Below, in pieces: positions 46,749 through 57,903 of a stretch of 64,000 nucleotides of DNA. Each line of letters begins with the position of its first letter. The first letter of the stretch is position 1. The stretch comes from Caprella mutica (taxonomy: Eukaryota; Arthropoda; Malacostraca; Amphipoda; Caprellidae), in contig CANNZV010001831.1 of assembly GCA_947561585.1 (NCBI GenBank), forward strand, positions 1-64,000, in the 5' to 3' direction. The translations under genes were made by a program, and so were the position numbers. The notes below the pieces were generated by a model. The model saw only the letters and a program-made list of their open reading frames with translations. It was not told the DNA's origin and did not search any database.

Positions 46749-46938
46749 TACAGTTGAACTCCTCTATAGTGAATGAGTTAAGATGTAGCTACCTCGTATA
46801 GTGACCCAATTCTCTTTAGTCTGCGATGAATTACCATCAGTTTTAGAAAACCAATGGCCATTTCATGGCCGACTAAAGTAATTCTGTTCACAATTGAGGC
46901 TACATCCTAACTCATTCACTATAGAGGAGTTCAGCTGT
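46749..46938. mobile_element. palindromic MITE, 190 bp
   Basis: TACAGTTGAACTCCTCTATA at the left; the right end inverted is ACAGCTGAACTCCTCTATA. The inverted match extends through 'gtgaatgagttaggatgtag'. The centre is palindromic (tggccatttcatggcc). A related copy is at 51330-51601. Confidence 0.8.
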
Positions 46939-47874
46939 TTTCCTTTTTCTTATGCTCGTGGAGTCTCCGTCAGAACACACTCGTCTACTTTATATTAACT
47001 AGGTAACTACATTCACTAGCTAGAAGTGATCTATTTCACTTTAATTTTTATCATTCTATTTCCTATTTAGTAATCTAAACTTATAATATAATTTGTAAGT
47101 CAAGTTCTTTTTCTGTGCCTCCATACCTATTGTTACCTTCTATTAAAATATATCAATTTATTTCATTTTATTCCACAAGTATAATTTTTTTTAAAGAAAA
47201 TTCTATGGAATAGACAGTAGTCATTGACGGAAATATATATAAATTATCATGTGAAAAAACAATCGAAGTAAGGCATGAATATTAAATTGCATTGGAATCT
47301 AAACTAATCTAGTAATTAACTCATTAATATAGGTTTTATTTGTTTACTTAAATGAATGTATAGATGGTCTGGACTTCCTACTTCCTCCTACTCGATTATG
47401 ATAATAATTTATTGAAGAAAGGGAATAAGAATATAAATTACACAAGAAAAAATAAATAAAATGCATTTGAACAAGCCTATATGAAGTTTCTTGAGGAAAC
47501 TTTGTAAGGAAGGCTTTGCACTATGTTTTTAGGATGAATGGTGAAAAACCAGTTCATTCCAGGAGCTATAGAATGACTTTTACTCATCAAAATCTGATAT
47601 TATTAACGATGAGTAAGGACTGCCTAAAATCCATAGGTAAAAGATTGAAAGAGACGTTAACTCACGAAAAATAAATGTTATTGGTATCGCTTGCATAGTA
47701 GAGAAGTTCAGAATTTCGAGAAAAATGAATATAATAATTTTTATTTTTTCTTACGTGTCTGAAAATATGAAACCGTCAGATAACTCTGAAGTTACCTTAT
47801 GTAACGACATAATTACCTCTTGCAGAATTTGAATGATCAGTTTCGTGATATCCCAAGATATGATTTATTTATTG
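46939..47874. other. non-coding
   Basis: Nothing is recognised beyond AT-rich sequence. Confidence 0.4.
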
Positions 47875-48412
47875 AAGGTCCCCTCCAAGCAAATTTTTAT
47901 TGCTTTGTTCAACGAGGCTAATGTTTCTTATCATTTTACTGCAAACCCCATCAAATTTGATGGCATACTTTTAATTTTATATGCTTTTAAAGATTTTTAT
48001 AATCAAAATACTACAATACCTATTTTACTTCAGACTTACTAATTTTCAGTCTGAAGAAAAAGAACATACACCATTTGTTTTGATTGTAATAAACTAGAAA
48101 TTAAATAAATAAACTAGAAATAGAAACGTTTGTATACTTTAAGAAATAATATATTGAGCAAAGGCCAAAAACGCATAGTTTGTTTATAAAATTCAAATTG
48201 TAAATCAAAACAAAGAGGTTACAATCTCTTTCTTCAGCGTCAGATTAGTGATTCGCTCAATTGTTGCAAAAAAACTATTATTAACTTTAAAAACATATTG
48301 AAAAATATATATTGAACTGAATTTTATGCAGTTTGCAGATTAATGATAACCTTAGTTCTACAATATTAGGTAATAAACTCATTTTTTTTCTCAGAGCCTG
48401 GAGAGAATCTTA
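47875..48412. mobile_element. TTAA-type MITE, copy 3 (inverted, decayed)
   Basis: It is the reverse complement of the family at 12670-13259: AAGGTCCCCTCCAAGCAAA at the left and GAGCCTGGAGAGAATCTTAA at the right. The TTAA duplication is eroded. Confidence 0.72.
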
Positions 48413-48494
48413 AAGCATTTCGGTATTTAAATGTTCTTATGAAGGTGATCTTCTGAAAAATAATACACCTTACTTACCTCTCACGATTAAAAAG

Positions 48495-48734
48495 TCACAC
48501 ACCTACTCGTGCCCTGACAACCCAAAGAAACTCTAGAGGCACCGACCTCATCACTCTACAGTTCGAACTGTCTGTTCCGAGCACTACAACAGTAGAGTCA
48601 TTACGGTCCAACTCTTGGAATCTCCTAGAGAGCCTGTGACCCTCGTGAAGACGAAACAGTTCTTCAAAAACTAAAAAGCTTATAAATCTCTCTTCCATAA
48701 ATTCCTCAACAATCAAATTGAAAATACAGTACAT
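48495..48734 (-). CDS. unidentified short ORF, doubtful
   Basis: 79 codons with an acidic and leucine-rich start (EEFMEERFISFLVFEELFRL) then RLSRRFQELDRND. Its base use is less AT-rich than its surroundings. An acceptor-like CTTATTTCAG lies just upstream (48755 region) and a GTAAGT downstream (48478 region), so a decayed or partial exon is possible. I do not recognise the protein, and no continuation exon was found. Confidence 0.2.
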   Translation of the reverse strand: MYCIFNLIVEEFMEERFISFLVFEELFRLHEGHRLSRRFQELDRNDSTVVVLGTDSSNCRVMRSVPLEFLWVVRARVGV

Positions 48735-51329
48735 AGTTCATACTAGGGATTTCTGAAATAAGACGTTCTATTTGTAACTAAGTAGTTATATTTAAAATCA
48801 AAACACAATCACTAAATAGGTAGTTATGCGTTTTAAACATTGAAAGTATCAATTAAATAACAATATGAGATGTATAGCTATAATTTTTTGGGTTTCTATT
48901 AAATGAAACGTGTTTTTCGATTTTCATGATTAGATTTGCCTTCTGTAAGTTTAATTTTATTATTATTATACGTATTGATCGTTAAATATACTTCAGAATT
49001 TCTAATTGCAGTGTAAACACCATTGTTGCATTTCATTCTAAAAATATGAAACTAACTCTGTTTCCCAAGCTAACTAACTTTAGCTTATCATTAAAGGTAC
49101 TAGATTCCTATTTCGTCTACTATCCTATCATTAAAGTTTTAAGAAATACTAATTACTGTAAAATAAATACTCAAATTTCTTAATTTCAATTGTAGATGTA
49201 ATTAGGCGATTCTTCTCAGATTATCGGCAGTTGTACAATAATGGCATTTAGTTTCATATGGTAAGGTAGACATACTTATAATTGAACGGGGATCATTAAC
49301 TTGGAAAACTTAGTGAGCATTTTTTCTTACATACAGATATCGCATATATAAAGTTCTATAACTACTTGCACGAAGATAATTCATTTATTTATATTATTAT
49401 ATTGCGTGGGATAAGTGAATAAATATATTAAACCTTTAATCAAGAGATAAAACTTTAGGTTTCTGATTTTGATGAAACTTCTTGTGAGTTATCTTTAAGA
49501 GGTCAAAAGCATAGAAAAAATAATTCGTATGTTCATTCACAGTTTAGTTGTTGAATTAACGGTGGTTATTCATATGATCGCGCAAATTTCAAATTGCAAT
49601 AATATAAATATTTTAAATTAATAAGACTAATCCTTCATTTCCTACATTTTTTAATTCGTATTGAATAATCCACTTAAATTTCAGGTCGATGAATTCATAA
49701 CTACTTATTTAAATGGTCTCACCTTCTAACCGACAAGTTTTGCAAGGATGCCAAAAAATCTTAGGTCGTCAAATAAATTCTGCCAAATCCTATAACCTAA
49801 AGAAAATGACTGAATGATTGCATAAACATACAGTGGGGGTTATACCTAACATGTCCATGACAAGTTTGGTACAGAAATATTGTTCAATTAAAAATGACAG
49901 AGTTTTATAATATGAATAATTTTGCGTGAATAACTGAATATTATGGATATTTTGCACCACTTTTTGGGTCAACTTCTTTTTCAATGTCTAAATTATTTAT
50001 ACTCAAACCTGCACTCTCATGCAATAGTTGAAATTAGGACAACTCTTACTGTCAGTTACACTTTAAAGGGGCAGTAAACCATTCTCTGTTGTTGACAAAT
50101 CGATAGAGGGACCTAATTAATACAATAAAATATTGTCATTTTTTTATTTGTTATTTATTAACGTTTTCAGTTCACTTTTATATTGCGACTTTTTGATAAA
50201 ATGAATTTGATAGAAAATATTATCTTAAACTTTTTAAATAATAACAAATAGATTATTTTTAATTTTCCCGACGCCAATAGAATATACACAAACAATCCCC
50301 TAAATTCCAGAAGCCAATTTACATCTAGAAATTAATTGGAAATGTTTGTTTACTGTTTGAACTGTAATAAATTGTACAAATTGTGTATTTACGACAATGA
50401 TTACAAACCGTTCTACACTAGTTAATTCTAAATCAGTTTACTCTCTTGTTTTCAATGGAAACTTATCTTCTTAAAAAAATACGAGAGTAGTGGTACATTT
50501 CAGTTTAATTTTATGACCAGCTATAATTCATGGCGAGGAAAAATTCCCCAGCATAACAATAACAAGCATAACAAGCCTCAGATATCGCTGACCTTTAATT
50601 CTATTAACCGTTTGTATTCACGACACAGCAGCGCCCCTAGCGGCAGTGATTAGCAACTCCGTCTTAAAAGCTTCGGCATCAAAAAGGACTGAAAACAGCG
50701 CAGTTTGCTGACGCGGTGCATTTAGCCGGTGTGAAGTTTTAGCAAAAGCTTGGCTTAATTACCGCCCGTCAGGGGGGGCTAACTGCCCCATGACTGCCCG
50801 TGAAAGACTTCATTAATGATCTATTGTTCGTTCCGCGCCATGAAAATGGTTAGGAAAAAGTTACGCATGAAAGGAATAATTTGTATGTTGTAAAAATATT
50901 CAAATAAACTCGGGGAAATTGCAGCCGAAATACTTCTATTTTTTTTACTTTATTAAGCCTTTCAATTTTTCAATTGAACTAGTTCCCTCAGAGCGAATTG
51001 CATGCAGTTATCTTGTGTGTAAACTCCCCCGCTGTTCATACGTAAATTCAATGTTTTCTCAGTTCACTTCTCAGTAACAATAACAAGTTGACAACGCTGA
51101 ATGTTTTCTCTGCAAACAGCTTTGGGACCTTTTATAAATAACCTCATTCTTCTTCGGTCCTTGATTGTGTTACATGCATGTCTAACAGCAGTTTTTTTAG
51201 GAAACGTTTTTTTTAACTAAAAGTGAATGGCTTTACTTACCAATTTTCCTTATGGATAATTTATAAGTTAATGAAATAATCATTGGTATAATTAAATTTT
51301 CTGATGTTCTGTACCATCTTTCACGATGA
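48735..51329. other. non-coding
   Basis: AT-rich, with one GC-richer island at 50600-50850 (cgcccctagcggcag.., tgacgcggtgcatttagccgg..). No open exon or RNA fold is recognised there. Confidence 0.4.
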
Positions 51330-51601
51330 TACAGAATAGATTTCCTCTATAGTGGATGTAGTGTCCTGAATAAGAGAATTACACCGTATAGTGAACAAAT
51401 TTTCTTTAGTCTGCCATGAATGGCCATCAGTTTAGAAAACTAATGGCCATTTTATGGCAGATTATAGAAAATTTGTCCACTTTAAAGGGGGAATTCTCTT
51501 AATCAGGACTCTACATTCACTATAGAGGGTAGTTCTCTTACTCAGGACTCAGGACTTTACATTTTTTATAGAGTAGTCCACTATAGAGAAGTTGTACTGT
51601 A
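51330..51601. mobile_element. palindromic MITE, copy 2 (about 272 bp)
   Basis: It starts TACAGAATAGATTTCCTCTA and ends ATAGAGAAGTTGTACTGTA. The central palindrome 'gccatgaatggccatcag / taatggccattttatggc' is shared with 46749-46938. Two extra terminal-like segments (51520-51580) suggest internal duplication. Confidence 0.7.
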
Positions 51602-52164
51602 TTTTTTTTATTTCTGGGAAGTATTTGGCTTAATAGAGATAGGCAACATATAGCTTCCGAATTGAGAGAGTGTTTCGTTTCTTTCTCCCCTCTGTGTTCC
51701 ATTGGATGTTTGATGTCATTTCAATTGGGCGGCAGAATGCAATTAGCTGCGAAATTGCTTGTGGAAATTCAGATGCAGATGAGGTCGAGTCTTTTATTTT
51801 CTGCAAGCAAAGGAATTCAATGGGAGGAAATAAGTTTCGCAAGCAGCATTACAGATTAACAACACAATATTAGTTACACTAAATTGATAGTTCCAAGTTA
51901 CTAATTATATTTTATGACGAAAGTAAACAGCTTTTCTATAATATAATGACTTAAGAAGAGAACCAATATCTATAACGGCCACTTAACACACGCACTAATT
52001 ATCTTTTTCGCCTTGGAACAATGGGCAGATTCTTCTGGAATTGTCAAATATTTGTCCGTCTCAATGACCAGTGATTGTTATTAGTGGTAATGCATTGGAA
52101 AGACATTACCAAGGCATTCTCTTACAATGCAGACATTTAAAATACTAACACATGGACAACTATA
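51602..52164. other. non-coding
   Basis: Small overlapping ORFs on both strands at 51630-51870 lack recognisable domains. Confidence 0.4.
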
Positions 52165-52922
52165 TACAGGCAGGCCCAGTTTTATTCCAGCCCGCTTATA
52201 TTAAAGCTAAAATAATTGCGGGACGTGTCTCAATGTAATTAACGTTCGTAGACAAAGAAAACGGGGACAAGTTTTGAAGTGATAATTTCACGGTAATTAG
52301 AAATAAACTTCAAAATTATAATTCAAATGAGGTAATTAAAAGCAATTGGTTTAGAAATTTAACATGTCCCATTTTAGGGTAAGTTCCGTGTTATCGCACG
52401 GTACGTTTCATATTTTTGGTCACGTAAAAATCAATACGTAATAAACGTTATTTAACTTTTATTTCAATTGGTATCCATGATACCAATAAGAATAGAGGTT
52501 AAATAATTATTTTTCTTTCTAAGTGACCGAAAACAAACAACTTGGATCACATACCCTACAGCCTGAAAAATTACTGCTTGCTCAATGTAAAACAATTATA
52601 TAAATCAAAGTATACATTAATTACTCACCTAAAGTGAAAGCTATAGTTGATATTGTAAAACCTTTAACAAATTCACTACTCTATGAGCTTTAATCGCAGA
52701 ACATCAACTAATTTTGGCAACAAATAATGGGACGCTGTTAAAGCTTAGTAATATTATTTTAAGTACTATTTTCTTTCATTATAACTCAGAGAAAATGAAA
52801 TGTTGATTAAGAAGTTACAATTATATAGTTATCGTAACTGCCCCGGTCTTATTACCATTTGGTAATAACAAATTAGACTGAGTCATGATTTGGTAATAAA
52901 AGCGGGGTAATAAAAGCTTGTA
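52165..52922. mobile_element. Tc1/mariner-type non-autonomous element, copy 3 (inverted)
   Basis: It begins TACAGGCAGGCCCAGTTTTA after TA and ends near AAAGCGGGGTAATAAAAGC TTGTA. The interior is the reverse complement of 10448-11593, including 'gttattagaagcaattggtt'-type blocks. Confidence 0.65.
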
Positions 52923-52994
52923 TGTGCATATAATTTCAAGGGAACTATTTTCTAAAAAGATATATTGTGAGTTTTTGTAAGAAGTAAAAAAAGT

Positions 52995-53185
52995 ATTTAG
53001 TGAAACAGTCTGTTAGTGAAACAGTCTGTGAGTGAAACAGTCAGTGAGTGAAACAGCCAGTGAGTGAAACAGTCAGTGAGTGAAACAGTCAGTGAGTGAA
53101 AACAGTCAGTGAGTGAAACAGTCAGTGAGTGAAACAGTCTGTTAGTCAAACAGTCTGTTAGTCAAACAGTCTGTTAGTCAAATAG
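52995..53185. repeat. 16-bp minisatellite, about 11 copies
   Basis: The unit is 'cagtcagtgagtgaaa', grading into 'cagtctgttagtcaaa' at the right. Confidence 0.88.
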
Positions 53186-53382
53186 CATGGTATGAGGTCT
53201 GTAGATAGTGAAATAATCTGTAAATTGTCAAACATTTAACATCACACGAGTATCGAGTGTAACTAAATATTCGAAGTAATTACCGTAGACTTTTAAATAT
53301 AAACGCTATGATAATTTCTAATAAATAATGTTTAATTACCATTCGCAATATACTAATATGATGAAAGAGATTTTTTCGTACA

Positions 53383-53914
53383 AATTAATCAATTAAATCA
53401 ATTCTGTATGGTTCACCTTTAATGACCATCCCTTTTTTGTGTATTGAAAAGAATTTAATTTTTTTTAGAATATTTTCAGTTAATCACACTAGATCTATTC
53501 GTTTCTCTAGTAGTAGTTTACCTAGAGTACATCCAAGTAATACACTCAGAGTATACACACATCTGGTGTGTACCTTAACTTCACAAAGAGAAAATACGCA
53601 TAGACAGACAACAACAAATAGCTCGGAGGTAAAATCTTGAATGCTGACAATTAATCAATTAAATCAATTCTGTATGGTTCACCTTTAATGACCATCCCTT
53701 TTTTGTGTATTGAAAAGAATTTAATTTTTTTTAGAATATTTTCAGTTAATCACACTAGATCTATTCGTTTCTCTAGTAGTAGTTTACCTAGAGTACATCC
53801 AAGTAATACACTCAGAGTATACACACATCTGGTGTGTACCTTAACTTCACAAAGAGAAAATACGCATAGACAGACAACAACAAATAGCTCGGAGGTAAAA
53901 TCTTGAATGCTGAC
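53383..53914. repeat. tandem duplication of 266 bp
   Basis: 53383-53648 is repeated essentially without change at 53649-53914; even a 72-codon ORF is identical in both. It is a very recent direct duplication (or an assembly effect) beside the 26-bp array. Confidence 0.92.
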
Positions 53915-54019
53915 AATGTAAAGTTGGATCAAAGTTTGAATTGAGAAGTGACAGAAACAGCTTCTGCATTCCAACTTAAAAGAGACCTGGAATGGGAATG
54001 CTCTGGAGATATCTTGGAA

Positions 54020-55420
54020 TGGAACACCTCTGAGAACACTGTACTGAGAACACCTCTGAGAACACTGTACTGAGAACACCTCTGAGAACACTGTACTGAG
54101 AACACCTCTGAGAACACTGTACTGAGGACACCTCTGAGAACACTGTACTGAGAACACCTCTGAGAACACTGTACTGAGAACACCTCTGAGAACACTGTAC
54201 TGAGAACACCTCTGAGAACACTGTACTGAGAACACCTCTGAGAACACTGTACTGAGGACACCTCTGAGAACACTGTACTGAGAACACCTCTGAGAACACT
54301 GTACTGAGAACACCTCTGAGAACACTGTACTGAGAACACCTCTGAGAACACTGTACTGAGAACACCTCTGAGAACACTGTACTGAGAACACCTCTGAGAA
54401 CACTGTACTGAGAACACCTCTGAGAACACTGTACTGAGAACACCTCTGAGAACACTGTACTGAGGACACCTCTGAGAACACTGTACTGAGAACACCTCTG
54501 AGAACACTGTACTGAGAACACCTCTGAGAACACTGTACTGAGAACACCTCTGAGAACACTGTACTGAGAACACCTCTGAGAACACTGTACTGAGGACACC
54601 TCTGAGAACACTGTACTGAGAACACCTCTGAGAACACTGTACTGAGAACACCTCTGAGAACACTGTACTGAGAACACCTCTGAGAACACTGTACTGAGAA
54701 CACCTCTGAGAACACTGTACTGAGGACACCTCTGAGAACACTGTACTGAGAACACCTCTGAGAACACTGTACTGAGAACACCTCTGAGAACACTGTACTG
54801 AGAACACCTCTGAGAACACTGTACTGAGAACACCTCTGAGAACACTGTACTGAGAACACCTCTGAGAACACTGTACTGAGAACACCTCTGAGAACACTGT
54901 ACTGAGAACACCTCTGAGAACACTGTACTGAGGACACCTCTGAGAACACTGTACTGAGGACACCTCTGAGAACACTGTACTGAGAACACCTCTGAGAACA
55001 CTGTACTGAGAACACCTCTGAGAACACTGTACTGAGGACACCTCTGAGAACACTGTACTGAGAACACCTCTGAGAACACTGTACTGAGAACACCTCTGAG
55101 AACACTGTACTGAGGACACCTCTGAGAACACTGTACTGAGAACACCAAAGAGAACACTACTGAGAACACCTCTGAGAGCACTACTGATAACACCAAAGAG
55201 AACACTACTGATAACACCAAAGAGAACAATACTGTGAACACCTCTGAGAACTCTACTGAGAACACTGAAGAGGTACACTGTACTGAGAGCACTCTGAGGA
55301 CACTGTGCTGAGAACACTGTGCTGTGATCACTGTCTGAGAACACTGTACTGAGAACACTGTGCTGTGGTCACTGTGAACAGAACACACTCTTTTCCAAAG
55401 TTACTGAGAACACAAATCTG
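54020..55420. repeat. 26-bp minisatellite, about 42 copies plus a degenerate edge
   Basis: The unit is 'ctgagaacacctctgagaac' followed by 'actgta', very homogeneous to about 55140, then degrading to 55420. A variant (gaggac for gagaac) recurs at spacings of 5, 8, 5, 5, 8, 1, 3 and 3 units, so blocks were duplicated. The minus strand is open in all three frames because the unit lacks stops; these ORFs are not genes. Confidence 0.95.
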
Positions 55421-56034
55421 AAGTTTTTAAAAACTTAGAAGCGCTTTAAATTCAGACTAAATAAAATATATGTGCAAAAAGAGTTTAGAACATATCATCT
55501 CACTACCGGTTGCTCTTTACTCTTTTTATATCAAGTTAACATACAATATAAGTTCAAGTTATTTATAGTGTTCTTAATTATGAATGGTGACCTTCTTGGT
55601 TACTTGGCATACCACGTAAATTGCAACTATTTTATTGATTTACCTCTTAAGGTTGTAGAATTCAGAAAAATAAAAATAATGAGCGTCACTTTCCGATTTA
55701 CTGAACCCATTATAAATAGGTATCTTAATTACTACTAAATTATATTAATTCTCTATTGCCACTTATTTTTTAAAAGAAAACTTCAATACAATCAAATATA
55801 AACAAATTGTAGTTTAAATCACATTAAAATACAGTGTCAGTTACAAATAGTGAATCAAATTGCTTACTATGTACATTCAATTTAAGTGTAAAATACAATG
55901 CCAACATCTTCAGCAAATATCTAGAATATATTATTTTGTGGTCTCTTATATATAAATTCGAATTATAAATACATTTAAATAATAGTGTGTTAATTCACAC
56001 CGCAATAATTCGACCAAATAATTACATATAAAAT
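55421..56034. other. non-coding
   Basis: AT-rich spacer between arrays. The 88-codon ORF at 55472-55738 has no recognisable motif. Confidence 0.4.
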
Positions 56035-56235
56035 AAATAATACACAGTAAATAATACACAGTAAATAATACATAGTAAATATACACGTAAATAATACTCA
56101 GTAAATATTACAGAGTAAATATTACACAGTAAATAATACACAGTGAATAAAACAAAGTAAATCAAACAGAGTAAATATTACACAGTAAATAATACAAAGT
56201 AAATAAAACAAAGTAAATCAAACAGAGTAAAGTAC
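56035..56235. repeat. short AT-rich tandem repeat (about 14-15 bp)
   Basis: Units of 'gtaaataatacaca' with variants (tattacaca, aaaacaaa) run about 14 times. Confidence 0.8.
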
Positions 56236-56554
56236 ATTTCGATGCAGCAAACTGCCTAGCACTTCCATTGGAATTTTACTCCCAAATCCCTTGGAATAAG
56301 ATTCACTGCAAGTTTTGCCTTCCACAACTTTGAGAGCAGATTTGATTGAGTCCCGAGTGCTTATTTTATTCACTTCAAGTTTCCAAGTACTTAGGCAATT
56401 TTAAACACTAATGTCTAAGAGACTGCAATTTGCTTCGATTACCTACGTACATTTCACTTTCACTTAGAGAGTTTGTTTTAAAATTTATAATGTGTAAAGT
56501 AGTGACTGCGAGATTATACACTGTAACTAATTGAATATTTATTCTTTAGATTCG

Positions 56555-57903
56555 TACGATAATTCAACTGATAATTACGATAACTCCAATATTAGTTATG
56601 ATAACTCCACTGTTAATTACGATAACTCTACTGTTAGTTACGATATCTCTACTGTTAGTTACGATAACTCTACTGTTAGTTACGATAACTCTACTGTTAA
56701 TTGCGATAATTCAACTGTTAGTTACGATAACTCTACTGTTAATTGCGATAACTCAACTGTTAGTTACGATAACTCTACTGTTAATTACGATAACTCTACT
56801 GTTAATTACGATAACTCTACTGTTAATTGCGATAATTCAACTGTTAATTACGATAACTCTACTGTTAATTGCGATAATTCAACTGTTAATTACGATAACT
56901 CTACTGTTAATTGCGATAACTCAACTGTTAGTTACGATAACTCTACTGTTAATTGCGATAATTCAACTGTTAGTTACGATAACTCTACTGTTAATTGCGA
57001 TAACTCAACTGTTAATTACGATAACTCCACTCTTAGTTACGATATCTCTACTGTCAGTTACGATATCTCTACTGTCAGTTACGATATCTCTACTGTTAGT
57101 TACAATATCTCTACTGTTAGTTACGATATCTCTACTGTCAGTTACGATATCTCTACTGTTAGTTACAGTATCTCTACTGTTAGTTACGATATCTCTACTG
57201 TTAGTTACGATATCTCTACTGTCAGTTACGATATCTCTACTGTTAGTTACAATATCTCTACTGTTAGTTACGATATCTCTACTGTCAGTTACGATATCTC
57301 TACTGTCAGTTACGATATCTCTACTGTTAGTTACAGTATCTCTACTGTTAGTTACGATATCTCTACTGTTAGTTACGATATCTCTACAGTTAGTTACGAT
57401 ATCTCTACTGTTAGTTACAATATCTCTACTGTTAGTTACGATATCTCTACTGTCAGTTACGATATCTCTACTGTCAGTTACGATATCTCTACTGTCAGTT
57501 ACGATATCTCTACTGTTAGTTACGATATCTCTACTGTTAGTTACGATATCTCTACTGTTAGTTACGATATCTCTACTGTTAGTTACGATATCTCTACTGT
57601 TAGTTACGATATCTCTACTGTTAGTTACGATATCTCTACAGTTAGTTACGATATCTCTACTGTTAGTTACGATATCTCTACTGTTAGTTACGATATCTCT
57701 ACTGTTAGTTACGATATCTCTACTGTTAGTTACGATATCTCTACAGTTAGTTACGATATCTCTACTGTTAGTTACGATATCTCTACAGTTAGTTACGATA
57801 TCTCTACAGTTAGTTACGATATCTCTACAGTTAGTTACGATATCTCTACTGTTAGTTACGATATCTCTACAGTTAGTTACAATATCTCTACTGTTAGTTA
57901 AAA
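56555..57903. repeat. 21-bp minisatellite, about 64 copies, two-domain structure
   Basis: The unit is 'agttacgatatctctactgtt'. The left third uses GATAACTC and GATAATTC variants that alternate as a 42-bp dimer (gcgataattcaactgtta + gttacgataactctact); from about 57030 nearly every unit is GATATCTC. Because 21 is divisible by 3 and the unit lacks stops, a 456-codon SYDISTV-repeat frame is open; it is a by-product. Confidence 0.95.

Noticed and set aside
13091..48042. A recurring GPLQANIFIAL..NEANVS peptide in three places (13091-13285, 15150-15347, 47833-48042)
   Set aside because: It is read from the terminal region of the TTAA MITE family; the conservation is at the DNA level and follows the element.
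50600..50850. GC-richer island as a gene promoter
   Set aside because: No exon follows on either strand within several kilobases and no core promoter motif is convincing.
53422..53906. Two identical 72-codon ORFs
   Set aside because: They are copies within the 266-bp direct duplication and have no recognisable motif.
53750..55388. Three overlapping minus-strand ORFs of 450-471 codons
   Set aside because: All are translations of the 26-bp minisatellite, open in every frame because the unit lacks stops. They have no domain and no splice context.
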